64,000 nt of DNA from Xanthocytophaga agilis. Lineage in GTDB: Bacteria; Bacteroidota; Bacteroidia; Cytophagales; 172606-1. The DNA lies in the NCBI RefSeq assembly GCF_030068605.1, contig NZ_JASJOU010000010.1, positions 1 through 64,000 on the forward strand, written 5' to 3'. Under the pieces are notes generated by a model that saw only the letters and a list, made by a program, of their open reading frames with translations, did no database searches and was not told the DNA's origin. Below are positions 8,254 through 17,176 of the stretch, piece after piece. The translations under genes and the position numbers were made by a program. How positions within the stretch are numbered: the first letter of the stretch is position 1; every line of letters begins with the position of its first letter.

Positions 8254-9573
8254 ATGAAGCAGCCAACCATCGCCGTATTTGATATTGGAAAAACCAATAA
8301 GAAATTCTTTCTATTTGATTTTGAGTTCAAAGAGTTACATCAGGAATACATTTCAATTCCAGAAACAACAGATGAGGATGGTTATCCATGTGAAGATTTA
8401 TTGGCAGTCACAACATGGATGCAACAAACATTGAATCGCTTTTTACAGTCTGATACTATTGAAATCAAACGTCTCAATTTTTCAACCTATGGCGCCAGTT
8501 TTGTCCATCTGGACGCACAGGGTACTCCATTGACTCCTCTTTATAATTATACAAAGCCCTATCCATCTGAGTTACTGGAAGATTTTTATGAAAAGAATGA
8601 AGGGAAAGATACATTCTCAGTATATACAGCGTCTCCTGCACTAGGTATGCTCAATTCAGGGTTGCAACTCTACTGGCTTCGCAAAACAAAACCAGACTTA
8701 TTTGCAAAAATTCGGTATTCACTTCATTTTCCCCAATACTGTAGTTACTTATTTACTGGTTTGGCTGCCAGTGAGTATACCAGTGTTGGGTGTCATACAG
8801 GCTTGTGGAACTTTGTTACACGACATTATCATAGGTGGGTGATTAATGAACAGCTTGACACCATTCTGCCACCATTAGTGCCTACTACTCAATTTACATT
8901 TTCAGAATTAAATGGCCATACGATTCGTGTAGGAACAGGCATTCATGATAGCTCTGCCGCACTATTACCTTATATTGTTCAAAACAAAGAACCTTTTTTA
9001 CTTCTTTCTACAGGCACATGGAATATTACGTTCAACCCTTTTAATAACGAACCACTTACCAAAGAAGAGTTGAATCAGGATTGTTTATTGTATCTTCAAA
9101 CAAATGGGGAACCGGTCAAAGCCTCAAGGCTTTTCCTGGGAAATGAGTACAATTATCAAACCCAATTATTAGCCACTTATTTTCAGAAATCTCCTGATTA
9201 CTTTCGCCAAGTTGAGTTCGATGAAGGAATATATATAAAATGGAAAGGCCTGCATGAAAAGTCTTTTTGCTGGCAAAATCTTCAGTTTCCAGACAACAGC
9301 ATTATAGGTGCAGATCAGACAGATTTGTCTGTTTTTGGATCTTTTGAAGAGGCATTACATCGAATGATGATTGAGATGATCGACCTTCAGGTACGTTCTA
9401 TAAAGCTGGCAACTGGTAGTACTCATATTCACAAATTGTTTGTGGATGGCGGCTTTACAAATAGTTCTTTATTCATTGAAATGTTAAGCCGATCGCTGCC
9501 TTCTTTTGAAATAATCGCTACTCCTACCCCTTTGGGCTCATCTTTAGGTGCAGCAATGGCAATAAGTATCTAA
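8254..9573 (+). CDS. rhaB: FGGY-family carbohydrate kinase, probable rhamnulokinase
   Basis: A 439-residue sugar kinase of the ASKHA fold. The N-terminal phosphate-binding loop is AVFDIGKTNKKF (~7-18), the second phosphate/adenosine region is LLLSTGTWNITF (~250-260), and DGGFTNSSLF (~402-411) is the C-terminal adenosine motif. Position after an RhaI-type isomerase and the aldolase-dehydrogenase argues for phosphorylation of L-rhamnulose to the 1-phosphate with ATP. The sequence diverges from the enterobacterial RhaB type, as is usual for kinases paired with RhaI in Bacteroidota. L-fuculokinase or xylulokinase activity cannot be excluded from sequence. Confidence 0.82.
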   Translation: MKQPTIAVFDIGKTNKKFFLFDFEFKELHQEYISIPETTDEDGYPCEDLLAVTTWMQQTLNRFLQSDTIEIKRLNFSTYGASFVHLDAQGTPLTPLYNYTKPYPSELLEDFYEKNEGKDTFSVYTASPALGMLNSGLQLYWLRKTKPDLFAKIRYSLHFPQYCSYLFTGLAASEYTSVGCHTGLWNFVTRHYHRWVINEQLDTILPPLVPTTQFTFSELNGHTIRVGTGIHDSSAALLPYIVQNKEPFLLLSTGTWNITFNPFNNEPLTKEELNQDCLLYLQTNGEPVKASRLFLGNEYNYQTQLLATYFQKSPDYFRQVEFDEGIYIKWKGLHEKSFCWQNLQFPDNSIIGADQTDLSVFGSFEEALHRMMIEMIDLQVRSIKLATGSTHIHKLFVDGGFTNSSLFIEMLSRSLPSFEIIATPTPLGSSLGAAMAISI

Positions 9574-9594
9574 ACTTACAATATCACGACCTAA

Positions 9595-9634
9595 CACATC
9601 AGGCTTTTACTGTCAATCTTCACAGCCTGATGTG
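9595..9634. terminator. Inverted repeat after the kinase gene, probable terminator
   Basis: Arms CACATCAGGCT (9595-9605) and AGCCTGATGTG (9624-9634) with an 18-nt loop, 21 bp after the kinase stop. The T-tract is poor, so termination strength is uncertain. Confidence 0.55.
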
Positions 9635-9800
9635 ATGTAAATCTTCCTCAGATGGTTATAACAACCATTCATCCATTTTCGTCCTTCCAGCAAATCTTTT
9701 CAGAGTAATACACGTTAAACCTTTTCAGAACAATTTGATAGTGATCTTACCAGACTGGTAGAAGATACATCAAAAAGTTTATTTTTCTTATCAGCTATTC

Positions 9801-9808
9801 TACCTTTG
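9801..9808 (+). promoter_or_regulatory. TAnnTTTG element (TACCTTTG) overlapping the TTG start candidate
   Basis: Exact match to the Bacteroidota -7 consensus, directly upstream of the EEP-family gene. If used, transcription would begin near 9814 and the TTG at 9806 could not be translated. No clear -33 TTG is visible. Confidence 0.45.
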
Positions 9809-11005
9809 TCCAGAGTAGCGATTATAAAACCATACAACAGCTTACATAACGTGTTCTTTACTAAAGTATATTCTCAGACTAACCAGCGTATTCAAAAACT
9901 AACCTGGCGACAGCGAATCGTATGGATTTTTAACATCCTATTGTACCTATATAGTCTGATAGCCTTTCTGGCTATTCATATACCCCCTACACGCTTTTGG
10001 CCAGTAGGGTTTATTACACTTTCTATTCCAATCATTCTGGTTATACATATTTTTCTTAGTATCTATTGGATATGGGCCTATTCTAAACGAGCCATTGTAT
10101 CTATCCTGATACTCATTATAGCTTATCCACTTTTTGAACGTACTTTTGTTTTGCATTGGAAAGAAGCTTCAGACAGTACTCAGAATACTATTAAAGTACT
10201 TAGCTATAATACACAGCGTCTCAATGCACACGATTATTATGAAGGGGATAAGTCGAAACCTAAAAAGATTATTGAATGGATTAGTCAGAGTGATGCAGAT
10301 ATTAAGTGCTTACAGGAGTTTCATGATGAAGATGGATCAAAAACATTTAACGCTATATCCAAAATCGCAACCAGCGGCAATTACAACTATTATATTACAC
10401 CTCTGGCCCAATCAGATGGCAGTAAAGGATTTGATGGAGTCGCCATATTCACTAAATACCCTATCATTCATACTGGAGATATAATATTTGACAGACGGAC
10501 ACTAAACAAAGGTATCTTTGTAGATATTAAGGTTGGTGAAGATACATTGAGAGTTTTTAGTATTCACCTTTACTCTATGAGTATCCGTGCAGAAAAACTT
10601 GGCATTAATAAAGAATATAAAGAAGTAAAATCAGGCTTTAAAGATGTCTTTGCCAGATTACGAAGAGGCTTTATTACCCATAGCAGGCAAGTAACGATAC
10701 TGGAACGCTACATTCAGGAAAGTCCTTACCCTGTGATCGTTTGTGGAGATTTTAATGCTGTCCCTTATAGTTTTGCGTATCAGAAAATACGTAAAAACCT
10801 TGCCAATGCATTTGAAGATGCAGGTAGCGGATTTGGATTTTCCTATAATGATAGCAAACTTTTCTTTCTGCGTATAGATAATCAGTTTTATAGTGACAGC
10901 CACTTGGATGTTTTTGATTTTCAAACTCATCGAGAAATAGGTTTCTCAGATCATTTCCCAATTTCTGCTACCTATACGCTTATTAATCCTAAACAAAAAA
11001 GATAG
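9806..11005 (+). CDS. Membrane-anchored endonuclease/exonuclease/phosphatase-family protein
   Basis: Up to 399 residues. Two or three hydrophobic segments (~45-110: FNILLYLYSLIAFLAIHI, ITLSIPIILVIHIFLSIYW, SILILIIAYPLF) precede an EEP-fold catalytic domain (~125-395). Motifs are VLSYNTQRLN, CLQEFHD (catalytic Glu), VCGDFNAVPYS (GDFN) and GFSDHFPISAT (SDH). The family hydrolyses phosphodiesters or phosphomonoesters; in this membrane-bound group the substrate is unknown. The start is uncertain. There is no in-frame ATG, and the upstream-most TTG at 9806 sits inside an exact TACCTTTG promoter element (9801-9808). The GTG at 9851 (giving 384 residues) is the better candidate if that promoter is real. 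Confidence 0.85.
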   Translation: MSRVAIIKPYNSLHNVFFTKVYSQTNQRIQKLTWRQRIVWIFNILLYLYSLIAFLAIHIPPTRFWPVGFITLSIPIILVIHIFLSIYWIWAYSKRAIVSILILIIAYPLFERTFVLHWKEASDSTQNTIKVLSYNTQRLNAHDYYEGDKSKPKKIIEWISQSDADIKCLQEFHDEDGSKTFNAISKIATSGNYNYYITPLAQSDGSKGFDGVAIFTKYPIIHTGDIIFDRRTLNKGIFVDIKVGEDTLRVFSIHLYSMSIRAEKLGINKEYKEVKSGFKDVFARLRRGFITHSRQVTILERYIQESPYPVIVCGDFNAVPYSFAYQKIRKNLANAFEDAGSGFGFSYNDSKLFFLRIDNQFYSDSHLDVFDFQTHREIGFSDHFPISATYTLINPKQKR

Positions 11006-11023
11006 TAGATATACGATTTTTTA

Positions 11024-11031
11024 TACTTTTG
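11024..11031 (+). promoter_or_regulatory. -7 promoter element upstream of gatC (TACTTTTG)
   Basis: Exact TAnnTTTG match, 46 bp before the gatC ATG and 18 bp after the preceding stop. Confidence 0.6.
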
Positions 11032-11077
11032 TACTCCTAATCGGAATATTAACAGGTAGACAGATACTTAACTTACT

Positions 11078-11365
11078 ATGAATGCTGATCAAGATACATT
11101 ACGTAAAATTGCCAATCTGGCCCGACTGGATCTGAAAGAATCAGATGAAGTAGAAATCCTAAATGATCTCAATCGAATTTTAACCTGGGTAGAGAAATTA
11201 AGTGAGATAGATACAAGTAATGTAGAGCCATTAACTCATATTAATACTGACCTGAATGTAATGCGCGAAGATATTGTTTCTGAAACCTTACCTCGGCCTA
11301 AAGCTCTGGAAAACGCACCCAAACAAGATGGAGTACACTTTCGGGTACCCAAAGTAATAGAATAA
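11078..11365 (+). CDS. gatC: Asp-tRNA(Asn)/Glu-tRNA(Gln) amidotransferase subunit C
   Basis: A 95-residue protein with the full GatC pattern. RKIANLARLDL opens the first helix, LNRILTWVEKLSEIDTSNVE is the central helix and linker, PLTHI...NVMREDIV is the belt region, and HFRVPKVIE is the typical C-terminus. GatC wraps around the GatA amidase and helps hold it on GatB in the GatCAB complex, which converts mischarged Glu-tRNA(Gln) or Asp-tRNA(Asn) to the correct amide form. gatA and gatB are not in this window. The gene appears monocistronic with its own promoter. Confidence 0.95.
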   Translation: MNADQDTLRKIANLARLDLKESDEVEILNDLNRILTWVEKLSEIDTSNVEPLTHINTDLNVMREDIVSETLPRPKALENAPKQDGVHFRVPKVIE

Positions 11366-11680
11366 AGCCTTTTTTGGCACTCTTTCTTACTTTTTTAATC
11401 TATAGGCTTTTTTCAGGAATTCTTTTTCACCAAAAACTTACATTGTTTCGCAATTTGCCTGATTTACTTTTGGCAAACACAATGTATATATCATATTTGC
11501 CCCATCGTTTTGTAAAAGAAATATCCTTTATAATTTATTGTGTTATAGCTTATTAGTATTTACTTACCTTACAGATAAGCTTACACTTATAGTTATTCTT
11601 TTGCACCATTTTTCAATTACTGAAAGATTTTCCAGGTCTGAATAACAGGCCTTTATCCATTTTATTGTTTTGCATTCTAC
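11366..11680 (+). promoter_or_regulatory. Gene-free 315-bp spacer with strong promoter at 11443-11472
   Basis: The spacer is AT-rich and lacks convincing coding potential. It holds TTG (11443-11445), 19 bp, then TACTTTTG (11465-11472), the textbook Bacteroidota primary-sigma promoter. Transcription would begin near 11478, giving a leader of about 200 nt before the membrane-TPR gene at 11681. The leader has no obvious ORF of its own; a small RNA or regulatory leader is possible. Confidence 0.6.
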
Positions 11681-14674
11681 ATGAAACAGGATTTATTTTT
11701 CTGGAACCGTTGGCTCCCTCTATATCGTCGTTTATACATAAGTATTTTTGTTCTGTTTGGCATTTCTATTATTATCTATCTTATTCAGAAGGTAATTGGA
11801 TCTGATGCTGTCATTGACTGGAAAACTGTAAATGAAGTTCAGGATATTTCTTTCGATATAGATAGCTTTACCAAAGGCATATTCAATTTTACTACAACAG
11901 CCCCAAGTTTTCTCGTAGTAGAATGGTTTGAAGCTTCAGACATGCAAATCAATGAAGCAGCAACCTATATCTATGGGGGCAGTGTTGCAATTGCTCTGAT
12001 ATGGATACTGAGCCTACTTCCTGCATTATCACGCTGGTGGTATCTGGGAGGTATGATGGTTGTCATAGCCTTATTTACCTCCTTTCAGTTTGATATATTA
12101 CAGGTATGGGGTTTCCCTAATTTTACAATTCTTATTGCGTTTCTCATAGTTCTACTCCCTGTCAGCTATTATTTCCATGCATTCCGTCCTGACATATCAC
12201 TGCCTGTCCGATTGCTGACATTTACGATAGTGATTTTTTTTGTAGCTTTTATCTCAACAAAGTTTGCTGCAATACACAATCCATCAATGAGTATTTTGTC
12301 ATATGGTACAAGGATTCTGGCAATTGTAAGTGTATTGTTTATCTTTATTACAGCTCACGAGATCCCTTCTCATTTGTTATTGCTCATCACCAATACAGGT
12401 ATAACAACCAGTCGTAACAGCGTTTTCCACTTTACAGTAATTACTCTTTTTTATGTAGGGAACCTTATAGTTTCTTATCTGTACAACTCAGGCCTTATTG
12501 ACTGGAACTTCCTATACATCAATGGATTTTATCTACTCATTGTTACTCTTATACTGGGTATCTGGGGCTTTCGTAAACGAGTAGACTCTTGGCTATCAGA
12601 CCCATATGGCACTATGCTGTATGCAGCTCTCGGCATTATTACTGTAAGCAGTATTGGGTACGCCATTGCAACAGGCAACGATCCAATGGTGGATATGTAT
12701 GAGGATACCATTATCTATTCACATCTTGCGATGGGAATAGCATTCTATATGTATGTACTAATTAATTTCCGTGGTCCAATGACTCAGGGACTACCTGTAC
12801 ATAAAATAATGTACCAGCCTCGTATCATGCCCTTCGGACTTTCATTTGCGCTGGCAGCTTTGATTATGCTAGCCCTTTTATTCAGGGTTAGCATGTTGCC
12901 ATTTAACCAAGGAGTTGCAGGCTATCATAACTACCTGGGAGACCTTTACTTTGCGGAAAAGAGTTATGTTTTGTCTGAATCGTATTATAAAAAAGCATTA
13001 CTCTTTCAGCAACGTAACCATAAATCCAATTATGCATTGGCGACTATTGCCAAACAACACAATAATCCGGAAGTTATGGCAGCCTTTTTAAAACAGGCAA
13101 TTACCAATAAACCCACACCTTATACATATGCGGCTTTAAGCCAGCTTTATAGCCAGGAGGAATTATTTTTTGAGGCGTTATTTACGCTCAAAGAAGGTAC
13201 TCAGAAGTTTCCTAACAGTGGTGAATTATTTAATAACCTGGCAATTCTGTATGAAAAAACGCATGTACTGGATTCGGCCTATTACTTTTATAATCAGGCC
13301 CTTGAGTTGACAGACAGATCTGAAGAAGTACAGACTAATCTTGTGGCCTTCTGGGCTAAAAATCTCTCTACACAAAAAATAGATTCGGTATTTGGAACAA
13401 TCCAACCATCCAGCTATTATGCTCTGGAGAGCAACCGACTGGTAATGAGCAATATGTTACATAAACAGGATAAACAAGCTTATCTTCCAATTCCAGACAC
13501 TTTATTGACGCGAGAACGATTTACCTACTTGTATAACTATGTTCTGAATCACAAAACAGATAAAGATACTCTTCCAACTCACCAGATTAAACTTGTAACC
13601 AGCAAACCGGACAACTCCTTGTTCACCAGCTATCTGGATTTTGCTCAAGCTGTGCAGTTATATCATACACAAAACATTGCAAAAGGAGTAGATATTTTAA
13701 AAAATACAGAACAAGGAACCAGTGGACAACAGTCAGCACACTTAAATAAAACATTAGGTACCTGGTATTTACAACAAAATGCTCCTGCATTAGCCGTATA
13801 TCGGTTTGAAAAAGCTGTCAAGGCAGGAGATACACTTAGTTTAATTAATCAAGGGTTTGCATTAACAGAAACTGGGGACTTTGGAAGAGCAGACTCCCTA
13901 TGGCAAGCATTACGTATGAGCCCCATACCTCAGTTTAGAGGTGTATCAAATACGATGGCAAAAGTAACACATACTCTATCAGGATATAAGACAGATTCTC
14001 TATCTGATGCGGAGAAAGTAGCATTGGTTTACTTTAGTCACAAAGAGGATCTAACTCCTGTTGTATCCAGTATTAATGATTTAAGCTTTAGAGCATCTGC
14101 ATTGTTGTATCTGGCTGAGAATCATCTGAATGCAAATAATACCAGTGCAGCAGAAAGTGACCTACAGGCGCTTCAGTCTTTGTCTGTTACCGATAGTTCA
14201 GCAAAAGAGTTAATTAATGAGCTACAAGTTAAAACGGTATGGCTGAAAAAGGATTGGAATACACTGGCAAAGCTTATTGCCTCATCTCATTCACCCAGAA
14301 AGACATTCTATCAAGCCGAAATAGCAGCTAACACAGGAAAGAAATCAGAGGCTGAAAAATATTATCTTCAAGCAATGAAAGAACTTCCTTTTGACGAAAG
14401 TATTGTTCTGGCCGCTGAAGAATTTTATAATCGTCAGAATAATCCAGACCGGGGATATGAGATCTTAACTACAGCATTGCAAATTAACCCAATGGCACCT
14501 GAAATTCAGAAAGCATACGTTCTGCAATCGCTTGAACTAAATCTTACAGACTATGCAGCTCAAGGTATGGAAGAACTTAAGAGAATCCTCTCTCCTGCCG
14601 ATTATCAGTCTTTTGCACCGAAATATGAAGAGAAACGAGCTTTGATAGAAAAAAAGCTGGCAGAATGGAAGTAA
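11681..14674 (+). CDS. Large membrane protein with C-terminal TPR region
   Basis: A 997-residue protein whose function I do not recognise. The first ~410 residues contain roughly ten hydrophobic helices (for example LYISIFVLFGISIIIYLI at ~20 and FGLSFALAALIMLALLF near 390). Residues ~425-985 are helical repeats of TPR type, such as GDLYFAEKSYVLSESYYKKA and NNLAILYEKTHVLDSAYYF, with a second set near the C-terminus (GKKSEAEKYYLQAMKE). The topology suggests an inner-membrane domain with a large soluble scaffold. It lies 35 bp upstream of a 43-residue mini-protein and, further on, an ABC ATPase, all on the same strand, so a shared envelope-assembly role is conceivable but unproven. Confidence 0.85.
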   Translation: MKQDLFFWNRWLPLYRRLYISIFVLFGISIIIYLIQKVIGSDAVIDWKTVNEVQDISFDIDSFTKGIFNFTTTAPSFLVVEWFEASDMQINEAATYIYGGSVAIALIWILSLLPALSRWWYLGGMMVVIALFTSFQFDILQVWGFPNFTILIAFLIVLLPVSYYFHAFRPDISLPVRLLTFTIVIFFVAFISTKFAAIHNPSMSILSYGTRILAIVSVLFIFITAHEIPSHLLLLITNTGITTSRNSVFHFTVITLFYVGNLIVSYLYNSGLIDWNFLYINGFYLLIVTLILGIWGFRKRVDSWLSDPYGTMLYAALGIITVSSIGYAIATGNDPMVDMYEDTIIYSHLAMGIAFYMYVLINFRGPMTQGLPVHKIMYQPRIMPFGLSFALAALIMLALLFRVSMLPFNQGVAGYHNYLGDLYFAEKSYVLSESYYKKALLFQQRNHKSNYALATIAKQHNNPEVMAAFLKQAITNKPTPYTYAALSQLYSQEELFFEALFTLKEGTQKFPNSGELFNNLAILYEKTHVLDSAYYFYNQALELTDRSEEVQTNLVAFWAKNLSTQKIDSVFGTIQPSSYYALESNRLVMSNMLHKQDKQAYLPIPDTLLTRERFTYLYNYVLNHKTDKDTLPTHQIKLVTSKPDNSLFTSYLDFAQAVQLYHTQNIAKGVDILKNTEQGTSGQQSAHLNKTLGTWYLQQNAPALAVYRFEKAVKAGDTLSLINQGFALTETGDFGRADSLWQALRMSPIPQFRGVSNTMAKVTHTLSGYKTDSLSDAEKVALVYFSHKEDLTPVVSSINDLSFRASALLYLAENHLNANNTSAAESDLQALQSLSVTDSSAKELINELQVKTVWLKKDWNTLAKLIASSHSPRKTFYQAEIAANTGKKSEAEKYYLQAMKELPFDESIVLAAEEFYNRQNNPDRGYEILTTALQINPMAPEIQKAYVLQSLELNLTDYAAQGMEELKRILSPADYQSFAPKYEEKRALIEKKLAEWK

Positions 14675-14709
14675 TTTCTCTATTTTTAAAATAGAAAAAT
14701 TATGAATAT

Positions 14710-14841
14710 ATGGAACTGGAAAAATCAGCAGAAGACTCCATGAATTCTGAGGAATCAGAGCCATCACAAAATCCTAAACAAACGACAGACGTTATTTCCA
14801 TTATTCTGGAGATATTGGTAATTGTGTGTGAGTTCTTCTAG
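14710..14841 (+). CDS. 43-residue acidic mini-protein with hydrophobic C-terminus
   Basis: A short open frame with ATG at 14710 and TAG at 14839. The first ~26 residues are strongly acidic and polar (MELEKSAEDSMNSEESEPSQ). They are followed by a single hydrophobic segment, DVISIILEILVIVCEFF, that reaches the C-terminus, so it looks like a tail-anchored or membrane-associated small protein. It sits in the gap between the membrane-TPR gene (35 bp upstream) and the ABC ATPase start (78 bp downstream), on the same strand. The evidence is composition, placement and an intact frame only; I recognise no family. Confidence 0.5.
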   Translation: MELEKSAEDSMNSEESEPSQNPKQTTDVISIILEILVIVCEFF

Positions 14842-14919
14842 ATTAACATTATCCATATTATGCCAAATCCCTATTTCTGTACTCATACAGAGATAGGATT
14901 AAACTATCAAACTAATCCG

Positions 14920-15648
14920 ATGAAGAAGATCATTGAAACTCATAACATCTCCAAACGATATATCATGGGTGAGGAGGTAATTGAAGCCCTGAAATCTGTA
15001 ACTATATCTGTTAATAAAGGAGAATATGTTGCATTTATGGGGCCATCGGGTTCAGGAAAATCAACCTTGATGAATATTATTGGTTGTCTGGACACTCCCA
15101 CTAATGGCACATATATCCTGAATAACAAGGATGTTAGTGATATGAGTGACAATGAATTGGCTGAAATAAGAAACAAAGAAATTGGGTTCGTATTTCAAAC
15201 TTTTAATCTTCTTCCCCGTCTTTCTTCATTGGAAAATGTGGCACTGCCTCTTATTTATGCAGGCTTTAACAAATCCGACCGCACAGAGAAGGCACTTGAG
15301 GCACTACGAAGTGTAGGTTTGGGAGAACGATATAAGCATAAGCCTAACGAATTATCAGGTGGTCAGCGCCAACGGGTTGCAGTAGCACGAGCTCTTGTTA
15401 ATGATCCAAGTATACTTCTGGCAGATGAACCTACAGGGAACCTTGATACCAAAACATCTTATGAGATTATGGACCTGTTTGAGGAATTACACAGCAAAGG
15501 CAATACTATTATCATGGTAACACACGAAGAAGATATAGCACGCTATGCACACCGTATCGTTAGGCTTCGTGATGGATTAATTGAAACAGATATTATTAAT
15601 ACAGAGATCAGAAAAGCCAGAATAGAAGCTAATGGCCTTATAAAGTAA
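14920..15648 (+). CDS. ABC transporter ATP-binding protein, MacB/LolD type
   Basis: A 242-residue ABC ATPase. It has Walker [10 protein letters not shown] (~42-50), Q-loop [10 protein letters not shown], signature LSGGQRQR (~146-153), Walker [13 protein letters not shown] and switch His in MVTHEEDIA. The [13 protein letters not shown] start and the [11 protein letters not shown] loop are typical of MacB/LolD-like ATPases, which power export or lipoprotein-release permeases instead of classical import. I chose ATG 14920, which gives the family-typical [15 protein letters not shown]-terminus; the open frame extends to 14860. No permease partner is adjacent, so its FtsX/MacB-type partner must be elsewhere. 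The stop is only 6 bp from the stop of convergent mreD. Confidence 0.9.
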   Translation: MKKIIETHNISKRYIMGEEVIEALKSVTISVNKGEYVAFMGPSGSGKSTLMNIIGCLDTPTNGTYILNNKDVSDMSDNELAEIRNKEIGFVFQTFNLLPRLSSLENVALPLIYAGFNKSDRTEKALEALRSVGLGERYKHKPNELSGGQRQRVAVARALVNDPSILLADEPTGNLDTKTSYEIMDLFEELHSKGNTIIMVTHEEDIARYAHRIVRLRDGLIETDIINTEIRKARIEANGLIK

Positions 15649-15654
15649 ATCTGG

Positions 15655-16167
15655 CTATCGTCTCCGATAAAAAAGATACTGTATAATAACCAACATAATC
15701 CAGGTAAATACAGAACTACAAAGTGTTTTGAGTAATGCCAATGGAACAAGACTCCATTGGCTTGCTTCAATGAGGAATAAAGCCAGGTGGTGAAATACTA
15801 TAAGAATAAGGGAATAAGAAAAGAACCACTCTGTTCCCATATGATCCAGAGATATCCTCAGGTTTTGATCATATCCTCCACGAGGTGTAATAATTCGAAT
15901 CACCCAAGGACGCAAATATCCCATTAGTACACAAGCTGCCGCATGTATACCCGCTGTATCATAGAAGGAATCTACAAGCAGACCCGTTATCAAGGAGAGC
16001 AATAACAATAATACCGTGTCTGTTTCCAGAGGTAGCAATAAGATAAATGCTACATAGACAAAACAAAAAGCTACATCAAATACAACCAGGTTACGGACAA
16101 AAACCATCTGTAACCCTACATAAATGACAAAATATATAGCTTGCAAAAAAAATTCTCTACCATTCAT
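15655..16167 (-). CDS. mreD: Rod shape-determining protein MreD
   Basis: A 170-residue hydrophobic protein with about five membrane segments, directly downstream of mreC and mreB. It shows the MreD pattern of Bacteroidota (LLPLETDTVLLLLLSLITGL near 45-65, then LVDSFYDTAGIHAAACVLMGYLRPW). MreD is an inner-membrane member of the elongasome that links the MreB filament to peptidoglycan synthesis. Sequence conservation in the family is low, so the call rests on both topology and operon position. mrdA (PBP2) and rodA, often next in this operon, are absent; the convergent ABC ATPase gene follows instead. Confidence 0.88.
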   Translation of the reverse strand: MNGREFFLQAIYFVIYVGLQMVFVRNLVVFDVAFCFVYVAFILLLPLETDTVLLLLLSLITGLLVDSFYDTAGIHAAACVLMGYLRPWVIRIITPRGGYDQNLRISLDHMGTEWFFSYSLILIVFHHLALFLIEASQWSLVPLALLKTLCSSVFTWIMLVIIQYLFYRRR

Positions 16168-16220
16168 AGTAAGTCGGCCGCCGGTTGCTTATAGATATCT
16201 CTTTCTTTCCCAGATATAAA

Positions 16221-17069
16221 TTATGGCGTATTTGATTCTACAGGAACATTCTTCTTTTCCAGTATCTCCTGTTCTTCTTTGTAAATATTGTTGATTACAT
16301 ATACATAAGACAATCTGTTAAAATCAGTTGCCAGCTGTACTGTCAGATCATAAGCAGTTTCAGATGGTGCAGCACTAACTTTCTTAATAACACCAACCAG
16401 CACACCTTGAGGAAATACAGAGTTATAACTGGATGTTACTACAGTATCTCCTGCCTGAACCTCCACATAACGAGGAACATATCTCATTGCAGATATCTGG
16501 CTATTTTTGCCATCCCATTCTACAGTCCCAACACTTCCATTCTTTTTTATCTGTGAAGATAATCTATAATCGATGTGTAATATGGAAGTGATTACAGAAA
16601 AATGTTCCGAGCATGCGGTTATCTTTCCAACTACTCCCTGTGGAGAGATAACTCCCATATCAGGTTTAATTCCATCCAGTGTACCTTTATCTATTGTAAT
16701 GGTATTACGTGGAGAAACAGTAGAACTCCGTATAACCTTAGCCGCAACAAACTTAAATCGTTGAGTTAGTGCCGAATCAGGCTTATAACTTCCCTGCTGT
16801 GCTATTTTGCTTAATGCAAGTTGTTCGTACATCTGATGTAATCGGGCATTTTCTGCAGCCAGTTCCCGATTAACATCTTTGAGCCCAAAATAATCTTTTA
16901 CCTCTTGTGTCTTTTTCAGAACATCTGCAGTGTATCGGGTTGAAGAATTATAAAAATAGGCTCCCTGGTAGGCATTATTTTTCACAATAAGCCATCCACA
17001 GAAAATTTCCAGCAGTACAAATAGAATAAAAGCCCTGTAGGTAAATAAAAACCAAAAAATCCGCTGCAT
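16221..17069 (-). CDS. mreC: Rod shape-determining protein MreC
   Basis: A 282-residue protein with one N-terminal membrane anchor (FILFVLLEIFCGWLIV, ~14-29), a coiled-coil stretch (~55-90) and a periplasmic beta-domain pair. The core motifs TIDKGTLDGIKPDMGVISP and GVVGKITACSEHFSVITSI are classic MreC. It bridges cytoplasmic MreB with periplasmic elongasome enzymes. It sits 107 bp downstream of mreB and 53 bp upstream of mreD on the same strand, and it has a short charged tail (EEQEILEKKNVPVE) after the last beta-domain. Confidence 0.93.
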   Translation of the reverse strand: MQRIFWFLFTYRAFILFVLLEIFCGWLIVKNNAYQGAYFYNSSTRYTADVLKKTQEVKDYFGLKDVNRELAAENARLHQMYEQLALSKIAQQGSYKPDSALTQRFKFVAAKVIRSSTVSPRNTITIDKGTLDGIKPDMGVISPQGVVGKITACSEHFSVITSILHIDYRLSSQIKKNGSVGTVEWDGKNSQISAMRYVPRYVEVQAGDTVVTSSYNSVFPQGVLVGVIKKVSAAPSETAYDLTVQLATDFNRLSYVYVINNIYKEEQEILEKKNVPVESNTP

Positions 17070-17176
17070 GTTCTTGTAGTGTGAATAGGGAAATACGCAA
17101 ATGTATACCCAGATGAATTATACTAAAACATCCTATATACGAAGTTATGTTTACGTTGTTCCCTATTCAGTAAAAA

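Noticed and set aside
11374-11556. 60-residue open frame after gatC
   Set aside because: Phe/Leu/Ile/Tyr-rich translation of AT-rich DNA that contains a consensus promoter; no neighbour spacing or family support.
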